Positions 15,277 through 23,439 of a stretch of DNA of 37,263 bases are shown here, piece after piece. Each line of letters opens with the position of its first letter. Position 1 is the first letter of the stretch. Origin of the DNA: Fimbriiglobus sp. (lineage in GTDB: Bacteria; Planctomycetota; Planctomycetia; Gemmatales; Gemmataceae); NCBI GenBank assembly GCA_025459365.1, contig JALOQR010000009.1, positions 1-37,263 on the forward strand, given 5' to 3'. Made by a program: the position numbers and the translations under genes. Under the pieces are notes generated by a model. That model worked only from the letters and a program-made list of their open reading frames with translations, did not search any database and was not told the DNA's origin.

Positions 15277-16929
15277 CCGTGGGTGATCTCGCCCACGGAA
15301 TGGGTACGCCCCACCGCCATACATCGGCGGGATGGTTTGGGCGCTCAGCCCATCGCGCCACTCCAGCACCGTCACCTCTTCCAACCTCAGTTCCGCCGGG
15401 GGAAACTCCGGATCGGGTGGATGGGGGCGATAGAAGCCGCCATCCCGTGGCACCAGGGGCAGCACCAGCCAGTCGCCGGCTTTCAAGAGTGTCGTGCGAT
15501 CAGTTTTCCCATCCCACTGCGACACCACCGGCCTCATCCCGGCGCGTTCGCAGTAGTATTGCCACCCCCAGTGACCGGTGTACCACACCGTCGGCCCCGG
15601 TTCCATCTTCACCACCGCCGCTGCCCGCTCGGCCAGCACCTTCTCCGCCTGGGCGTCCCAGCAGTCGATGGCCCACACCAGCACCCCCAACCCAACGGCA
15701 AATGCCACCCCCCACCGTGGCACCGCCGGCCTCCCCTGCCCCAGTTTCGCCACCAGATGGAACAGCAACACCGCCACCGCCAGGCAGACGCCAATCACGC
15801 GGCGAGCGGCCGGGAACGGCGTCATGCCAAGCATGCCGAGAGTTTCGATGAACACCCACCCGACAAGAAACAGAGTGTCGGCATCGGCCACCCGCTTCCA
15901 CACTCCCCGCCCGAGGCCCATGACGACCGTGACGGCCACGGATACCCCGCCAAGCCCGAACACAATGAAGGGCAGATCGTACCGCGGGCCGAGTGGCTGA
16001 GTTGCGGAGTACGGCAGCACCAGCAGGCACGCCACGGCGACCATGAACACCGCCACGGCCACGACCCGCACCCACCGCGGCCAACCGATGCCAGCCGCTG
16101 CGGTGACCGACACCCCCGCCGCCAACCCGCCGAACTGCCCGAACAGCGGTTGGGCGAACGCAAATCGCTCGGCCAGTTTCTCCCACAGATCACCCGCCCC
16201 GGCCCCACTGCTCTCCCGGAAGTGTCGGAGGAAGTGAGACTCGCCATGAACAGCGACGAGGTACTGCTCCCACCCCCAACAGATCGCAGCAGCCACCACC
16301 AGAGCCGCGATCAGAGCCATGAGCGCCCACACCGAGTGCGGCCGACCGAGGCGGGTGAAGGCGTAGGCCACCAGCACCGGGGGCACCGCGAGCATGCTGT
16401 ACTTGGTCTGGACGGCAAGCGCAGCGCACAACCCGGCGAGCGGCACCAGCCACCACCGGCGGGCATCGCATCCGTGCATGAACAGTGCCACCGCCGCTGC
16501 ACCGAGGGCGAGCGCTGGTACGTCGAGCATGACACTGAACAGCGGCAGCACGGCTGGCGACAGGCAGAAGGCGATCGTTCCTTCGGACTCCACGCCGGGG
16601 GCAAAACGCCGCAACAGCGAACGTACTGCCAGGCAGAGAATCCAGGCGAACGGAAAGAGCCAGAGTTTCAACAGGAAAAGGTGTTCGCCGAACAAGGCGA
16701 TGCCAGCGGCCAACCAGTACGGTAGCACCGGCGGGAGGAGGATCTCCATCGCCGGTTGTGGGCACCAGTACCAGAACAGTTCGAATCCGTAGGGGTGGAG
16801 TGGGTCGGTTGCGAGGTGGCGGGCGAACAGCAGGTACGCGGTGTCGTCGACCACTGCGGGCTTCACGGCGTTCAGCAGGGTGACGACCACCGCGAGGAAT
16901 AGCGGCAGGCGGTGGGTACGCCACGACAT
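15229..16929 (-). CDS. membrane glycosyltransferase-like protein (GT39/ArnT-like)
   Basis: The 566-residue protein has about ten to twelve predicted membrane helices and a soluble C-terminal domain (about 430-566). The first periplasmic loop has the paired acids VVDDTAYLLFARHL, at the place where GT-C enzymes of the GT39/GT83 kind keep catalytic Asp/Glu. The second helix group has LPPVLPYWLAAGIALFGEH. These enzymes move sugars from polyprenyl-phosphate donors onto lipids or proteins at the outer face of the membrane; the acceptor is unknown here. It is the last gene of a minus-strand run with SDR, J-like and GrpE-like genes, 40 bp after the GrpE-like stop. The ATG at 16929 has a GGAG about 10 bp upstream. 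Confidence 0.82.
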   Translation of the reverse strand: MSWRTHRLPLFLAVVVTLLNAVKPAVVDDTAYLLFARHLATDPLHPYGFELFWYWCPQPAMEILLPPVLPYWLAAGIALFGEHLFLLKLWLFPFAWILCLAVRSLLRRFAPGVESEGTIAFCLSPAVLPLFSVMLDVPALALGAAAVALFMHGCDARRWWLVPLAGLCAALAVQTKYSMLAVPPVLVAYAFTRLGRPHSVWALMALIAALVVAAAICWGWEQYLVAVHGESHFLRHFRESSGAGAGDLWEKLAERFAFAQPLFGQFGGLAAGVSVTAAAGIGWPRWVRVVAVAVFMVAVACLLVLPYSATQPLGPRYDLPFIVFGLGGVSVAVTVVMGLGRGVWKRVADADTLFLVGWVFIETLGMLGMTPFPAARRVIGVCLAVAVLLFHLVAKLGQGRPAVPRWGVAFAVGLGVLVWAIDCWDAQAEKVLAERAAAVVKMEPGPTVWYTGHWGWQYYCERAGMRPVVSQWDGKTDRTTLLKAGDWLVLPLVPRDGGFYRPHPPDPEFPPAELRLEEVTVLEWRDGLSAQTIPPMYGGGAYPFRGRDHPRLRVGVYRVTKDWRAW

Positions 16930-16969
16930 GAGGCACTCCGGCCGAGGGTTGCGGAACGGCGATCCGGGG

Positions 16970-17803
16970 CTACCGGGCGACTTTCACCAGTGCGAACCGC
17001 ACCACTGCTCCGTTGCGGGTGTACCCGCGGCGGACCTCCTCCACCACCGTACCGCTGTTCTCACCGCCGACCACCTCCACCACCTCCATCAACTCCGGGT
17101 CGAACGCACGGCCGACAGTCGGGATCGCCCGCAACCCCGCCCCCTCCAGCGCTTTTTCCACCCGCCGCAAGCTCATGGTGTAGCCATCGGCCAGCCCAGC
17201 GAGCATTGGTGAGAGCTTGGCCGTCGCCTCGGCCGCGGTGGCGGATCGCTGGTGGTCTGCCGTCACCGCTTCCTTCGCCCAGTCGGTGAGTACGGCCGAC
17301 CTCCCGAAGAGTTTGCCGAGAAACCCTGTGGTCACCACCGGCGGGTCGGGCAACGCAGCCGCCGATAACTTGGCCAGCAGCGGTTCGACACCGGCTCGCA
17401 CCGATTCGATCTGCCGTTGCGACGCCGAGAGGGCATCGGCGATCTCGATCAGCCCCTTCACCAGCGGGGCGGTCGAGTCGGACGCCGGCGGTGGGGGAGC
17501 GGGCTTCGGGGCGGCGGCGAGTTGCTGCACGGCCGCGGCTGCTTGTTCGGTGGCCGTGCGGGTGGCCTTCGTCTGTAGGTTCACGTCGTGCCGCAGGGCG
17601 GTGAACTGGGCGACTACCGCCGACAGGTCGAACCGCTCGGGTAGGGTTTCCGGTGCAGGCGGCGGGGAGAGCAGGTTTTCCAGGTAGGTCCGGAAGTCGG
17701 CCAGTACGGCGTCGATGTGGTCGGCAGTCAGGTACCCGGCTTGGCGGGGGTGGTTGCTGCCGTGAGTTGATCCAGGCTCGGTCGCGGGCGGGGCGTCGTG
17801 CAT
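16970..17803 (-). CDS. GrpE-like nucleotide exchange factor
   Basis: The 277-residue protein has a helical N-terminal part with a Pro-rich linker (about 100-108) and a C-terminal domain that matches the GrpE beta domain: LEGAGLRAIPTVGRAFDP, ELMEVVEVV and GTVVEEVRRGYTRNG. GrpE releases ADP from Hsp70 (DnaK). It is longer than classic GrpE (about 190), with an extended N-terminal region. The ATG at 17803 is preceded by GAGGA at a good distance, and both lie inside the upstream J-like gene, so the 76-bp overlap is probably real. Its pairing with a J-like protein suggests a dedicated Hsp70 helper set; no Hsp70 is in the window. Confidence 0.85.
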   Translation of the reverse strand: MHDAPPATEPGSTHGSNHPRQAGYLTADHIDAVLADFRTYLENLLSPPPAPETLPERFDLSAVVAQFTALRHDVNLQTKATRTATEQAAAAVQQLAAAPKPAPPPPASDSTAPLVKGLIEIADALSASQRQIESVRAGVEPLLAKLSAAALPDPPVVTTGFLGKLFGRSAVLTDWAKEAVTADHQRSATAAEATAKLSPMLAGLADGYTMSLRRVEKALEGAGLRAIPTVGRAFDPELMEVVEVVGGENSGTVVEEVRRGYTRNGAVVRFALVKVAR

Positions 17804-18033
17804 TCGGCTTCCTCGATGATCGCCTCGATGGTGTTTTCGCTCCCCTGCTCGAAGAGTTTGTATTTCACCCGTGCATCCAGGGTGCGGAGTTTCTCGTAAG
17901 CCGCTCGCACCGCCGCGAACTTCTCCGGATGCTGTTCCGGCGTGTATCGGAGCGTGAATTCGAGATACCGCTTGCGGACTGTTGCATCGTCGGCGTCTGG
18001 CGTCAATTCGAGCACGGTGTACGGGTCGGGCAT
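17728..18033 (-). CDS. J-domain-like protein without canonical HPD
   Basis: The 101-residue protein starts with a J-domain-like fold: PYTVLELTPDADDATVRKRY (helices I-II), then HPEKFAAVRAAYEKLRT (helix III). In J proteins an HPD tripeptide sits between helices II and III and is needed to stimulate Hsp70. Here the position reads YTPEQ, so T31-P32-E33 replaces H-P-D. The C-terminal 40 residues have no recognised domain. It starts 3 bp after the SDR stop codon and overlaps the GrpE-like gene by 76 bp, so the three genes are surely co-transcribed. It may be a J-like protein that binds without activating, or one with divergent chemistry. Confidence 0.8.
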   Translation of the reverse strand: MPDPYTVLELTPDADDATVRKRYLEFTLRYTPEQHPEKFAAVRAAYEKLRTLDARVKYKLFEQGSENTIEAIIEEAECTTPRPRPSLDQLTAATTPAKPGT

Positions 18034-18036
18034 GGG

Positions 18037-18933
18037 TCAGGTTCCGGGCGAGCGGGGAGCGTCGGCCCCCTGGTTCTGATACTCACCACCCGCGTGCTGA
18101 CGTAGGCCGTTCGACTGCCGGGCGGCGATCTCGTCCTTGAAGAGTTCACGGATTTTACGCCGGGCGAAGAACTCGAACACCCACGGCACGAAGCGATTGA
18201 CCAACACGAGCAGTTTGCCTCGCGGGGTGAGCGTGACTTCGGGGCGGTCGGCGGCGATGGCGTTGAAGGTGGCAACGGCCACTTGCTCCGGTGTGCTTCC
18301 CCGCTGGTGATCGAGAGAGATACGGGCCGACCGTTCGAGCATGTTCTGCGAGAAGTTGGTTCGCGTCAGCCCAGGGTTGACGACCAACACCCCGATGCCC
18401 TCCTTGCTCAACTCGGCCCGAATGGCATCGCTCAGCCCCTGGATGGCAAACTTGCTGGCCGAGTACAGCGACCGTGCCGGATATCCGCGCCGACCAAACA
18501 CCGAGCTGATGTTCACGATCAACGGCCGATCTCCACGGCGGAGAAGCGGCAACCCCTCGCGGATCATCTCGCCGGTGGCGAACACGTTCACCTCGAAGAT
18601 CTGCCGGAGCGTCTCGGGCTTCGTCTCGATGAAGTGCCCGGTCGCCCCGATGCCGGCGTTGTTGATGAGGATATCCAGCCCTCCGAATTCCTGCTCGGCG
18701 GCGGCGAACATGGCATCGCGGCCGGTGGGGTCGCACACGTCGGCGACCACGGTGACGATCGTTCCGCCAGCCGCACGAATCTCGCGGGCCAGTAGGTCGA
18801 GCAAATCCTTGGAGCGGGCCGCGGCTACCACCTGGCAACCGCGGCGGGCCGCCTCGACTGCCAAGGCGTAGCCGATCCCCTGCGACGCGCCGGTGACGAG
18901 CACCCGTTTCCCGGTCAACTCCCGCCGCGGCAT
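18037..18933 (-). CDS. short-chain dehydrogenase/reductase
   Basis: The 298-residue enzyme is a classical SDR with a Rossmann fold. Visible motifs: cofactor-binding TGASQGIG (residues 14-21), NNAG near 89, Ser in VNISSVFG, and the catalytic pair YSASK near 155. Asp-Val in VADVCD suits adenine binding. An Arg after the glycine motif (AAARSKD) suggests NADPH preference. The C-terminal tail (about 230-298) is basic with a hydrophobic segment (LVLVNRFVPWVFEFFARRK), possibly membrane associated, as in lipid-modifying SDRs. Substrate unknown. I prefer ATG 18933, which has GGTGGA upstream, over GTG 18942. First gene of the SDR - J-like - GrpE-like - glycosyltransferase run. Confidence 0.92.
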   Translation of the reverse strand: MPRRELTGKRVLVTGASQGIGYALAVEAARRGCQVVAAARSKDLLDLLAREIRAAGGTIVTVVADVCDPTGRDAMFAAAEQEFGGLDILINNAGIGATGHFIETKPETLRQIFEVNVFATGEMIREGLPLLRRGDRPLIVNISSVFGRRGYPARSLYSASKFAIQGLSDAIRAELSKEGIGVLVVNPGLTRTNFSQNMLERSARISLDHQRGSTPEQVAVATFNAIAADRPEVTLTPRGKLLVLVNRFVPWVFEFFARRKIRELFKDEIAARQSNGLRQHAGGEYQNQGADAPRSPGT

Positions 18934-18951
18934 AAAGTCCACCCCATGAGC

Positions 18952-18957
18952 GATAAT
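18952..18957 (+). promoter_or_regulatory. possible -10 element upstream of nagA
   Basis: GATAAT stands in the 83-bp divergent region between the SDR gene and nagA. No good -35 is seen, so this is only a candidate. Confidence 0.25.
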
Positions 18958-19016
18958 GGTGTTAACTTACTCCCACACCCCCCCGCGGCGAGCCGGGCCA
19001 TACCCGGAACTCACCC

Positions 19017-20198
19017 ATGTTCGAATTCTTCAACGCGACCCTCATCCTGCCCGATGGGCTGATGCCCCAGGCGGCGTTCTCGGTCCGCAACGGCCGGTTC
19101 ACAAATTTCGGCTACCCCCGCAAGACCAGTATGGAGGCGATCAACCTCGGCGGGCGATACGTTGCGCCGGGGTTCGTGGATCTGCACGTTCATGGCGGAG
19201 ACGGAGCCGACTTCATGGACCTGACGGCCGACGCCTTCCGCACCGTCTGCCGCTGCCACGCCCGCCACGGCACCACCACCCTCACCCCCACCAGCACGGT
19301 CGGCACCCGCGCACAATACAAGAAGTTCCTCCAACTGAACGCCGAACTGACCAACGCCGACACGGGCGGGGCCAGGATCGTCGGCGGACACCTCTACGGC
19401 CCCTACTTCCATCCGGCTGCGAAGGGGTGCCACCCAACCGCCGACTTCCTCACCCCCGATCCAGCCCAGGACGACGAACTACTCGCCTTCGCCGGGAAGG
19501 GGCTTAAGACCCTCACCGTCGCCCCCGAAACTCCCGGTACCGACCGCCTGGCGAAGGCGGCCAAGGATAAAGGAGTGCTCGTGACGGCCGGGCATACCTA
19601 CGCCACCTTCGAGCAACTCGAAGCGGCCGTGGGATGGGGGGTGAAGCACGTCGATCACTTGTTCTGTGCGATGTCGGATCGGGCACGCTTGCGGCAAGAG
19701 CAGCCGTACCCCATGCGGGCCGGGGTGATGGAAGGTACGCTCTTCCACGATCAACTCACCACCGAGGTGATCGCCGACGGCGTTCATCTGTCGCCGGGGC
19801 TGCTGAAGTTCGCCTACAAGCTCAAGGGCCCCGACAAGCTCGCGCTCGTTACCGACGCCATGCGGGCAGTCGATCGGCCCGACGGAGAATATTGGTTCGG
19901 GCCGACCGACTTCGGCGAGTTGGTGCGGCGGAAAGGGGAGGCCGGGCTGACACTCGACACAAAAGGGCTAGCGTCGGGAGTCATGGGCATGGATCACTGT
20001 GTGCGGACGATGCTCAAGGCGACCGGGGCCCCGCTTCCCGACGTGGTCCGCATGGCGAGCCTGACCCCGGCGAAAATCCTCGGCATCGAACGCGAGACCG
20101 GCAGCCTGGAAGTGGGCAAACGGGCCGACTTCCTGGTGCTGACCGAAGATTTGCAGGTAGAGCGTGTGTTCGTCGGCGGTGTGAAAGTGGTGGGGTGA
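19017..20198 (+). CDS. nagA: N-acetylglucosamine-6-phosphate deacetylase-like amidohydrolase
   Basis: NagA removes acetate from GlcNAc-6-phosphate in amino-sugar and cell-wall recycling. The 393-residue protein has the amidohydrolase layout: a small beta domain, HVHGG (His57, His59), GHTYAT (His193), HVDHLFCAMS (His214), the catalytic Asp280 in LVTDAM, and the closing GSLEVGKRADFLVL. The usual metal-binding Glu in HLEGP is replaced by Tyr127 in HLYGPYF, followed by KGCH where KGAH/KGTH is usual. The enzyme may use a single metal site or be specialised for another N-acetyl sugar. The ATG at 19017 gives full length. No nagB or kinase is next to it. Confidence 0.85.
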   Translation: MFEFFNATLILPDGLMPQAAFSVRNGRFTNFGYPRKTSMEAINLGGRYVAPGFVDLHVHGGDGADFMDLTADAFRTVCRCHARHGTTTLTPTSTVGTRAQYKKFLQLNAELTNADTGGARIVGGHLYGPYFHPAAKGCHPTADFLTPDPAQDDELLAFAGKGLKTLTVAPETPGTDRLAKAAKDKGVLVTAGHTYATFEQLEAAVGWGVKHVDHLFCAMSDRARLRQEQPYPMRAGVMEGTLFHDQLTTEVIADGVHLSPGLLKFAYKLKGPDKLALVTDAMRAVDRPDGEYWFGPTDFGELVRRKGEAGLTLDTKGLASGVMGMDHCVRTMLKATGAPLPDVVRMASLTPAKILGIERETGSLEVGKRADFLVLTEDLQVERVFVGGVKVVG

Positions 20199-20243
20199 GC
20201 CGGGGTAGGCGAGCCGGGGGGGCCGACACGCACCCCGGCTCAC
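20195..20243. terminator. bidirectional hairpin between convergent genes
   Basis: GTGAGCCGGGGT (20195-20206) and ACCCCGGCTCAC (20232-20243) are perfect 12-nt reverse complements around a 25-nt loop. It starts inside the nagA stop codon and ends 6 bp before the stop of the opposite gene. No T run follows, so it may block readthrough or protect 3' ends. Confidence 0.55.
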
Positions 20244-20248
20244 TGCTG

Positions 20249-22762
20249 TCAGTTCACCCGGAACTCGAACTTGGCGAAGAACAGCATCTTGCGATCGCCA
20301 GTGCGGTAAAGCTCTTCCATCATCACGTCCAGGTCGGGCTTCACTTTCGTCGGCTTCAATTGGTTGACCCCGGCGTTCACGCTGAACTTCACCTCGGTGT
20401 CCCAGGCGATCATTCCCCGTTCCAACCACACCGTGACCTTCTTCACCCCCGCCCCGGCCTTCACCACGATGGTGTTGCCGTTGATGATGTCGGCCGAAAA
20501 GGTCGCCGGGAAGGGTGGGTTGTCTGGCCGTGCGGCCCGCTTCGAGGTCAGCGAATTTCCTTCCATCAGCCCACTGACTCCCACCCAGTAGAAGCGGTCG
20601 TCGGTCGGGCGGAAAGTGCGCCAGTCGTCAAAGCGTTGGCCGTCCATCCGCAACGACTCCAACCCCCGCACCCGTTTTTTGCGATTCATCCAGTCGAAGA
20701 TGGTCGGCACCTCGCCGGCATACCATTCCTCGGACCGCCCCTTGTACACGCTCAGCACCGCGTAGTACCCGAAGGGGAGCCAGTTTTGGTAGAGCCGCCG
20801 CAGCCCATCCATCCCGGACGCCCGCTCGCCCGTCACACTGTAGACCGCCAGTTTCTGGGCATTTTTGGCGTAGTCGCGGTAGAACTGGTGGACCGGCGAG
20901 CCGCACATACACACGACCCCGGCGAACTGGTCGGGCCGGCTCATGGCCAGATCGAGGGCCAGGTTGCCCCCTTCCCCAAATCCGAAGGCAAACACCCGAT
21001 CCGGATCGACGGCGAATCGGCGAGAGACGTCTCGCACGGTCGAGGTGACAATCCGGTGATCGGTGCCGAGGTAGTCGAACCGTTTCTTGCGGGTGAGCCA
21101 TTCCGGGGCCACGAGGATGTACCCGTTGCGGTCGGCCTCGGCAGCCAGGTTGCCGACCATGCCGGCCGGCGGCAGAGCCGGATCGTGCAAGGCCACCAAA
21201 AGCGGGTACGTTCGCCCGTGCTGGTACTCCCGCGGCAGGCGGATGACGTACGACACCCCGTCGGTGTCGTCTGGGAGGGCACCAGAATCCACCTGATACA
21301 CGTCTGGAGCACCGCTCTCCTTCACGTCAATCAACTTCCCACGCCGGTTGGCGAGGTCTTCGGGGTCGGAGGGCGGCAGGAGCGTCACCAACTGGGCGAT
21401 TTCATCTGCCCCGAGGGCATCATTCGACTGTTGATACTTCTGCAGCAAAGTGACGCGGGCATTCGATGCCCGCTCATTGAGGTAGTCGGTGATCATCGCC
21501 CGCGTGTTCCACACCCTGGAGGCGTACACCGGGTCGGTCTTCGCTCCGTTCTTGCCAAGGAGCCAGCCAGTGACGGCCAGGGCGAGGGCCTCCTCGGTCT
21601 TCGCCTTGGGCTGACGGCCGGCGGCTCGTTCTCGGGCCATCTGGGCAGCGACCTGTGCGAAAGTCTCCACCCGATCGAGGGTGTCCGGATGCAACTCGGC
21701 GTACACCGCCTCCGCGCCGGGGATCACCCCTTTCCACTCCGCTGGCACCGGCTTGCCAGGGAACGACAACTCGATCGCTGGCCCGCCGACCGCCGCCGCC
21801 AGGTGCTGCCGGTCGGCCCCGGTCACTTCGTCGATCATGGTTCGCAGGTGCCGCCGGGCCGCTTCGTGCTTTGGTTGGAGCGTCTCGACGGTGGCCTTCA
21901 ACTTGCTGAAGCGGTCGAGCGTCAGCTTGTCGGCCCCTTTGGGCTGGTAGGTGGCGAGGGCGTCAGCGGCCGTTCGGTACTGACCGGCGGCGACGGCCGA
22001 TTCGAGCCGGCCCATCACCCAGTTGGTTTCGGCCTGATCGATCGCCGCGGCGATCTGGTCGTACTTCTCGGTCGCCTCCTTCGGCCACGCCCAGGGGATC
22101 TCTTTTTTCGTCCGGTCCAGTTCGGCCCGCGTCTCGACGAACCAGCCCGCCGCCAACATCAATTCGGCGATCCGCAACCGCTTGGCCGGATCGGGGGCCG
22201 GCAGCCATCCGTCTCGCAGATCGGGGTGGTTGGCCAACAACTCCCGCACCACGGCTGGACCAAACCCAGGATCGTTCAGCCCGTGGACCTGCCGGAGGTT
22301 GTGGGTGATGGCGGTGAGCGTGAGGTGCTTTGGCGTGATCGAACTGACCACCTGCACAATCCGGCTCCCGGGCGAGTTGCTGAAGGTGATGTTGATTTGC
22401 CGGCGGCCATCGGCGTTGAAGGGGCCGATGGTGGTCGTGGATGTCCCGATACCCGTCGGCAGCTTGCTCGGTCCCAGAGTGGCGGGGCGGGTGAACGCCA
22501 ACGGTTTGTCGTCCTTGATCGCCCCCTGGATGAGCTGGATTTTTTTCTTGGTATTGTTGCTGAAGTACACCCAGTGGTCGCCGGCGTTCAGGTAATCGGC
22601 CGGGAAGGTGAGGTCGAGCGGGCTGTCGAGTACCGCCGGACTGGCGACTTCCTTACCGTACTTGCCACGGAGGGTGAACCCATCCGGGAAGACGACCGCA
22701 TCTTGAGACAGTGCAACCGGGGCAGTGAGCAGCCATCCAGCGAGCGCGAGGCGGCAGAGCAT
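20249..22762 (-). CDS. large secreted alpha/beta-hydrolase-like protein, altered nucleophile elbow
   Basis: The 837-residue product starts with a signal peptide when ATG 22762 is used (MLCRLALAGWLLTAPVALSQ), and GGGGA lies about 8 bp upstream; an in-frame ATG at 22813 would bury the signal. The N-terminal 500 residues are helical with no known domain; the opening DAVVFPDGFTLRGK is typical of planctomycete secreted proteins. Residues about 510-700 look like a peptidase/esterase fold: YPLLVALHDP (oxyanion-hole strand), EADRNGYILVAPEW, VDPDRVFAFGFGEGGNLALDLAM. At the elbow, where GxSxG is expected, the sequence is G-F-G-E-G-G, so Glu597 replaces the catalytic Ser. It may be inactive or a binding protein. 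It converges with nagA. Confidence 0.85.
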   Translation of the reverse strand: MLCRLALAGWLLTAPVALSQDAVVFPDGFTLRGKYGKEVASPAVLDSPLDLTFPADYLNAGDHWVYFSNNTKKKIQLIQGAIKDDKPLAFTRPATLGPSKLPTGIGTSTTTIGPFNADGRRQINITFSNSPGSRIVQVVSSITPKHLTLTAITHNLRQVHGLNDPGFGPAVVRELLANHPDLRDGWLPAPDPAKRLRIAELMLAAGWFVETRAELDRTKKEIPWAWPKEATEKYDQIAAAIDQAETNWVMGRLESAVAAGQYRTAADALATYQPKGADKLTLDRFSKLKATVETLQPKHEAARRHLRTMIDEVTGADRQHLAAAVGGPAIELSFPGKPVPAEWKGVIPGAEAVYAELHPDTLDRVETFAQVAAQMARERAAGRQPKAKTEEALALAVTGWLLGKNGAKTDPVYASRVWNTRAMITDYLNERASNARVTLLQKYQQSNDALGADEIAQLVTLLPPSDPEDLANRRGKLIDVKESGAPDVYQVDSGALPDDTDGVSYVIRLPREYQHGRTYPLLVALHDPALPPAGMVGNLAAEADRNGYILVAPEWLTRKKRFDYLGTDHRIVTSTVRDVSRRFAVDPDRVFAFGFGEGGNLALDLAMSRPDQFAGVVCMCGSPVHQFYRDYAKNAQKLAVYSVTGERASGMDGLRRLYQNWLPFGYYAVLSVYKGRSEEWYAGEVPTIFDWMNRKKRVRGLESLRMDGQRFDDWRTFRPTDDRFYWVGVSGLMEGNSLTSKRAARPDNPPFPATFSADIINGNTIVVKAGAGVKKVTVWLERGMIAWDTEVKFSVNAGVNQLKPTKVKPDLDVMMEELYRTGDRKMLFFAKFEFRVN

Positions 22763-22929
22763 CGAAGCTTTCCCCAAACGGAGTCGGCCGGGCAGACGTT
22801 CCCCATTGTCCACCCGTGGGAGGTTGGGTCAAGCGAGCCGTTGCCCGATCGCCCGCCGGGTGAAACAATACACGCACCGGTCGTCGAACGGAGAACGGGC
22901 CGAGCGGGCCGGGCGTTGGAGGGGGCGTG

Positions 22930-23439
22930 ATGCCGATCGCGTTTCGCTGTCCGGGGTGCCGGAAGAAACTGAGCACCGCCAAGCGGAAGGCGGGGTCTAC
23001 GGTCGCCTGCCCCGGTTGTGGAGCCGAGGTGCGAGTGCCGAGTGCGGGCACTCTCGACGCCCAGGTCGAGAAGTTGCTCGCCGCGGCTGCCGCCAAGACC
23101 TCCCCCGCCGCGGTGGAGCCGAATGTCGAACTCATTGAGGAGCCATCGCCTTTACGACGCCCTTCGCCGGCGAAAAAAGTGGGCCAGGCGAATGGCCCGA
23201 AACCAGAGGCGAAGCTGAACGACCTGCCACTGTTTGAGCGCGACGACCTGTCGGAATTGCTGGAGAAGGGCGACGACTCCGACCACGAACCGCAGCCGCT
23301 TCCACCCGCACCGCCGCCGACGGCCCCCGCCGACGGCCTGTTCGTCTCCCGGAGCACCGCCACGATGGCGATGGCGGCAGTGGCAGTGCTTCTCGGGCTG
23401 GCGTTCATCGCCGGGTATCTTGTCGGCAATCGGGGGTGA
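22930..23439 (+). CDS. zinc-ribbon protein with C-terminal membrane anchor
   Basis: The 169-residue protein begins with a zinc ribbon: FRCPGCRKKLS and VACPGCGAEVRV give two CPGC knuckles about 20 residues apart. A low-complexity Pro/Ala/Glu-rich middle follows. The C-terminus has one hydrophobic helix (TMAMAAVAVLLGLAFIAGYLVG) and ends NRG, so it is probably anchored with the ribbon in the cytoplasm. Such proteins are frequent and uncharacterised in planctomycetes. ATG 22930 is preferred to GTG 22927 because GGAGGGGG lies just upstream at proper distance. The gene is divergent from the large secreted protein and converges with the AAA ATPase; the two stop codons touch. Confidence 0.85.
   Translation: MPIAFRCPGCRKKLSTAKRKAGSTVACPGCGAEVRVPSAGTLDAQVEKLLAAAAAKTSPAAVEPNVELIEEPSPLRRPSPAKKVGQANGPKPEAKLNDLPLFERDDLSELLEKGDDSDHEPQPLPPAPPPTAPADGLFVSRSTATMAMAAVAVLLGLAFIAGYLVGNRG

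Noticed and set aside
19634-22930. Very long open frame (1098 codons) on the plus strand
   Set aside because: It lies opposite the 837-residue secreted protein and runs out of nagA in another frame. The translation is Arg/Gly/His-rich with no domain; it is a GC-driven shadow.
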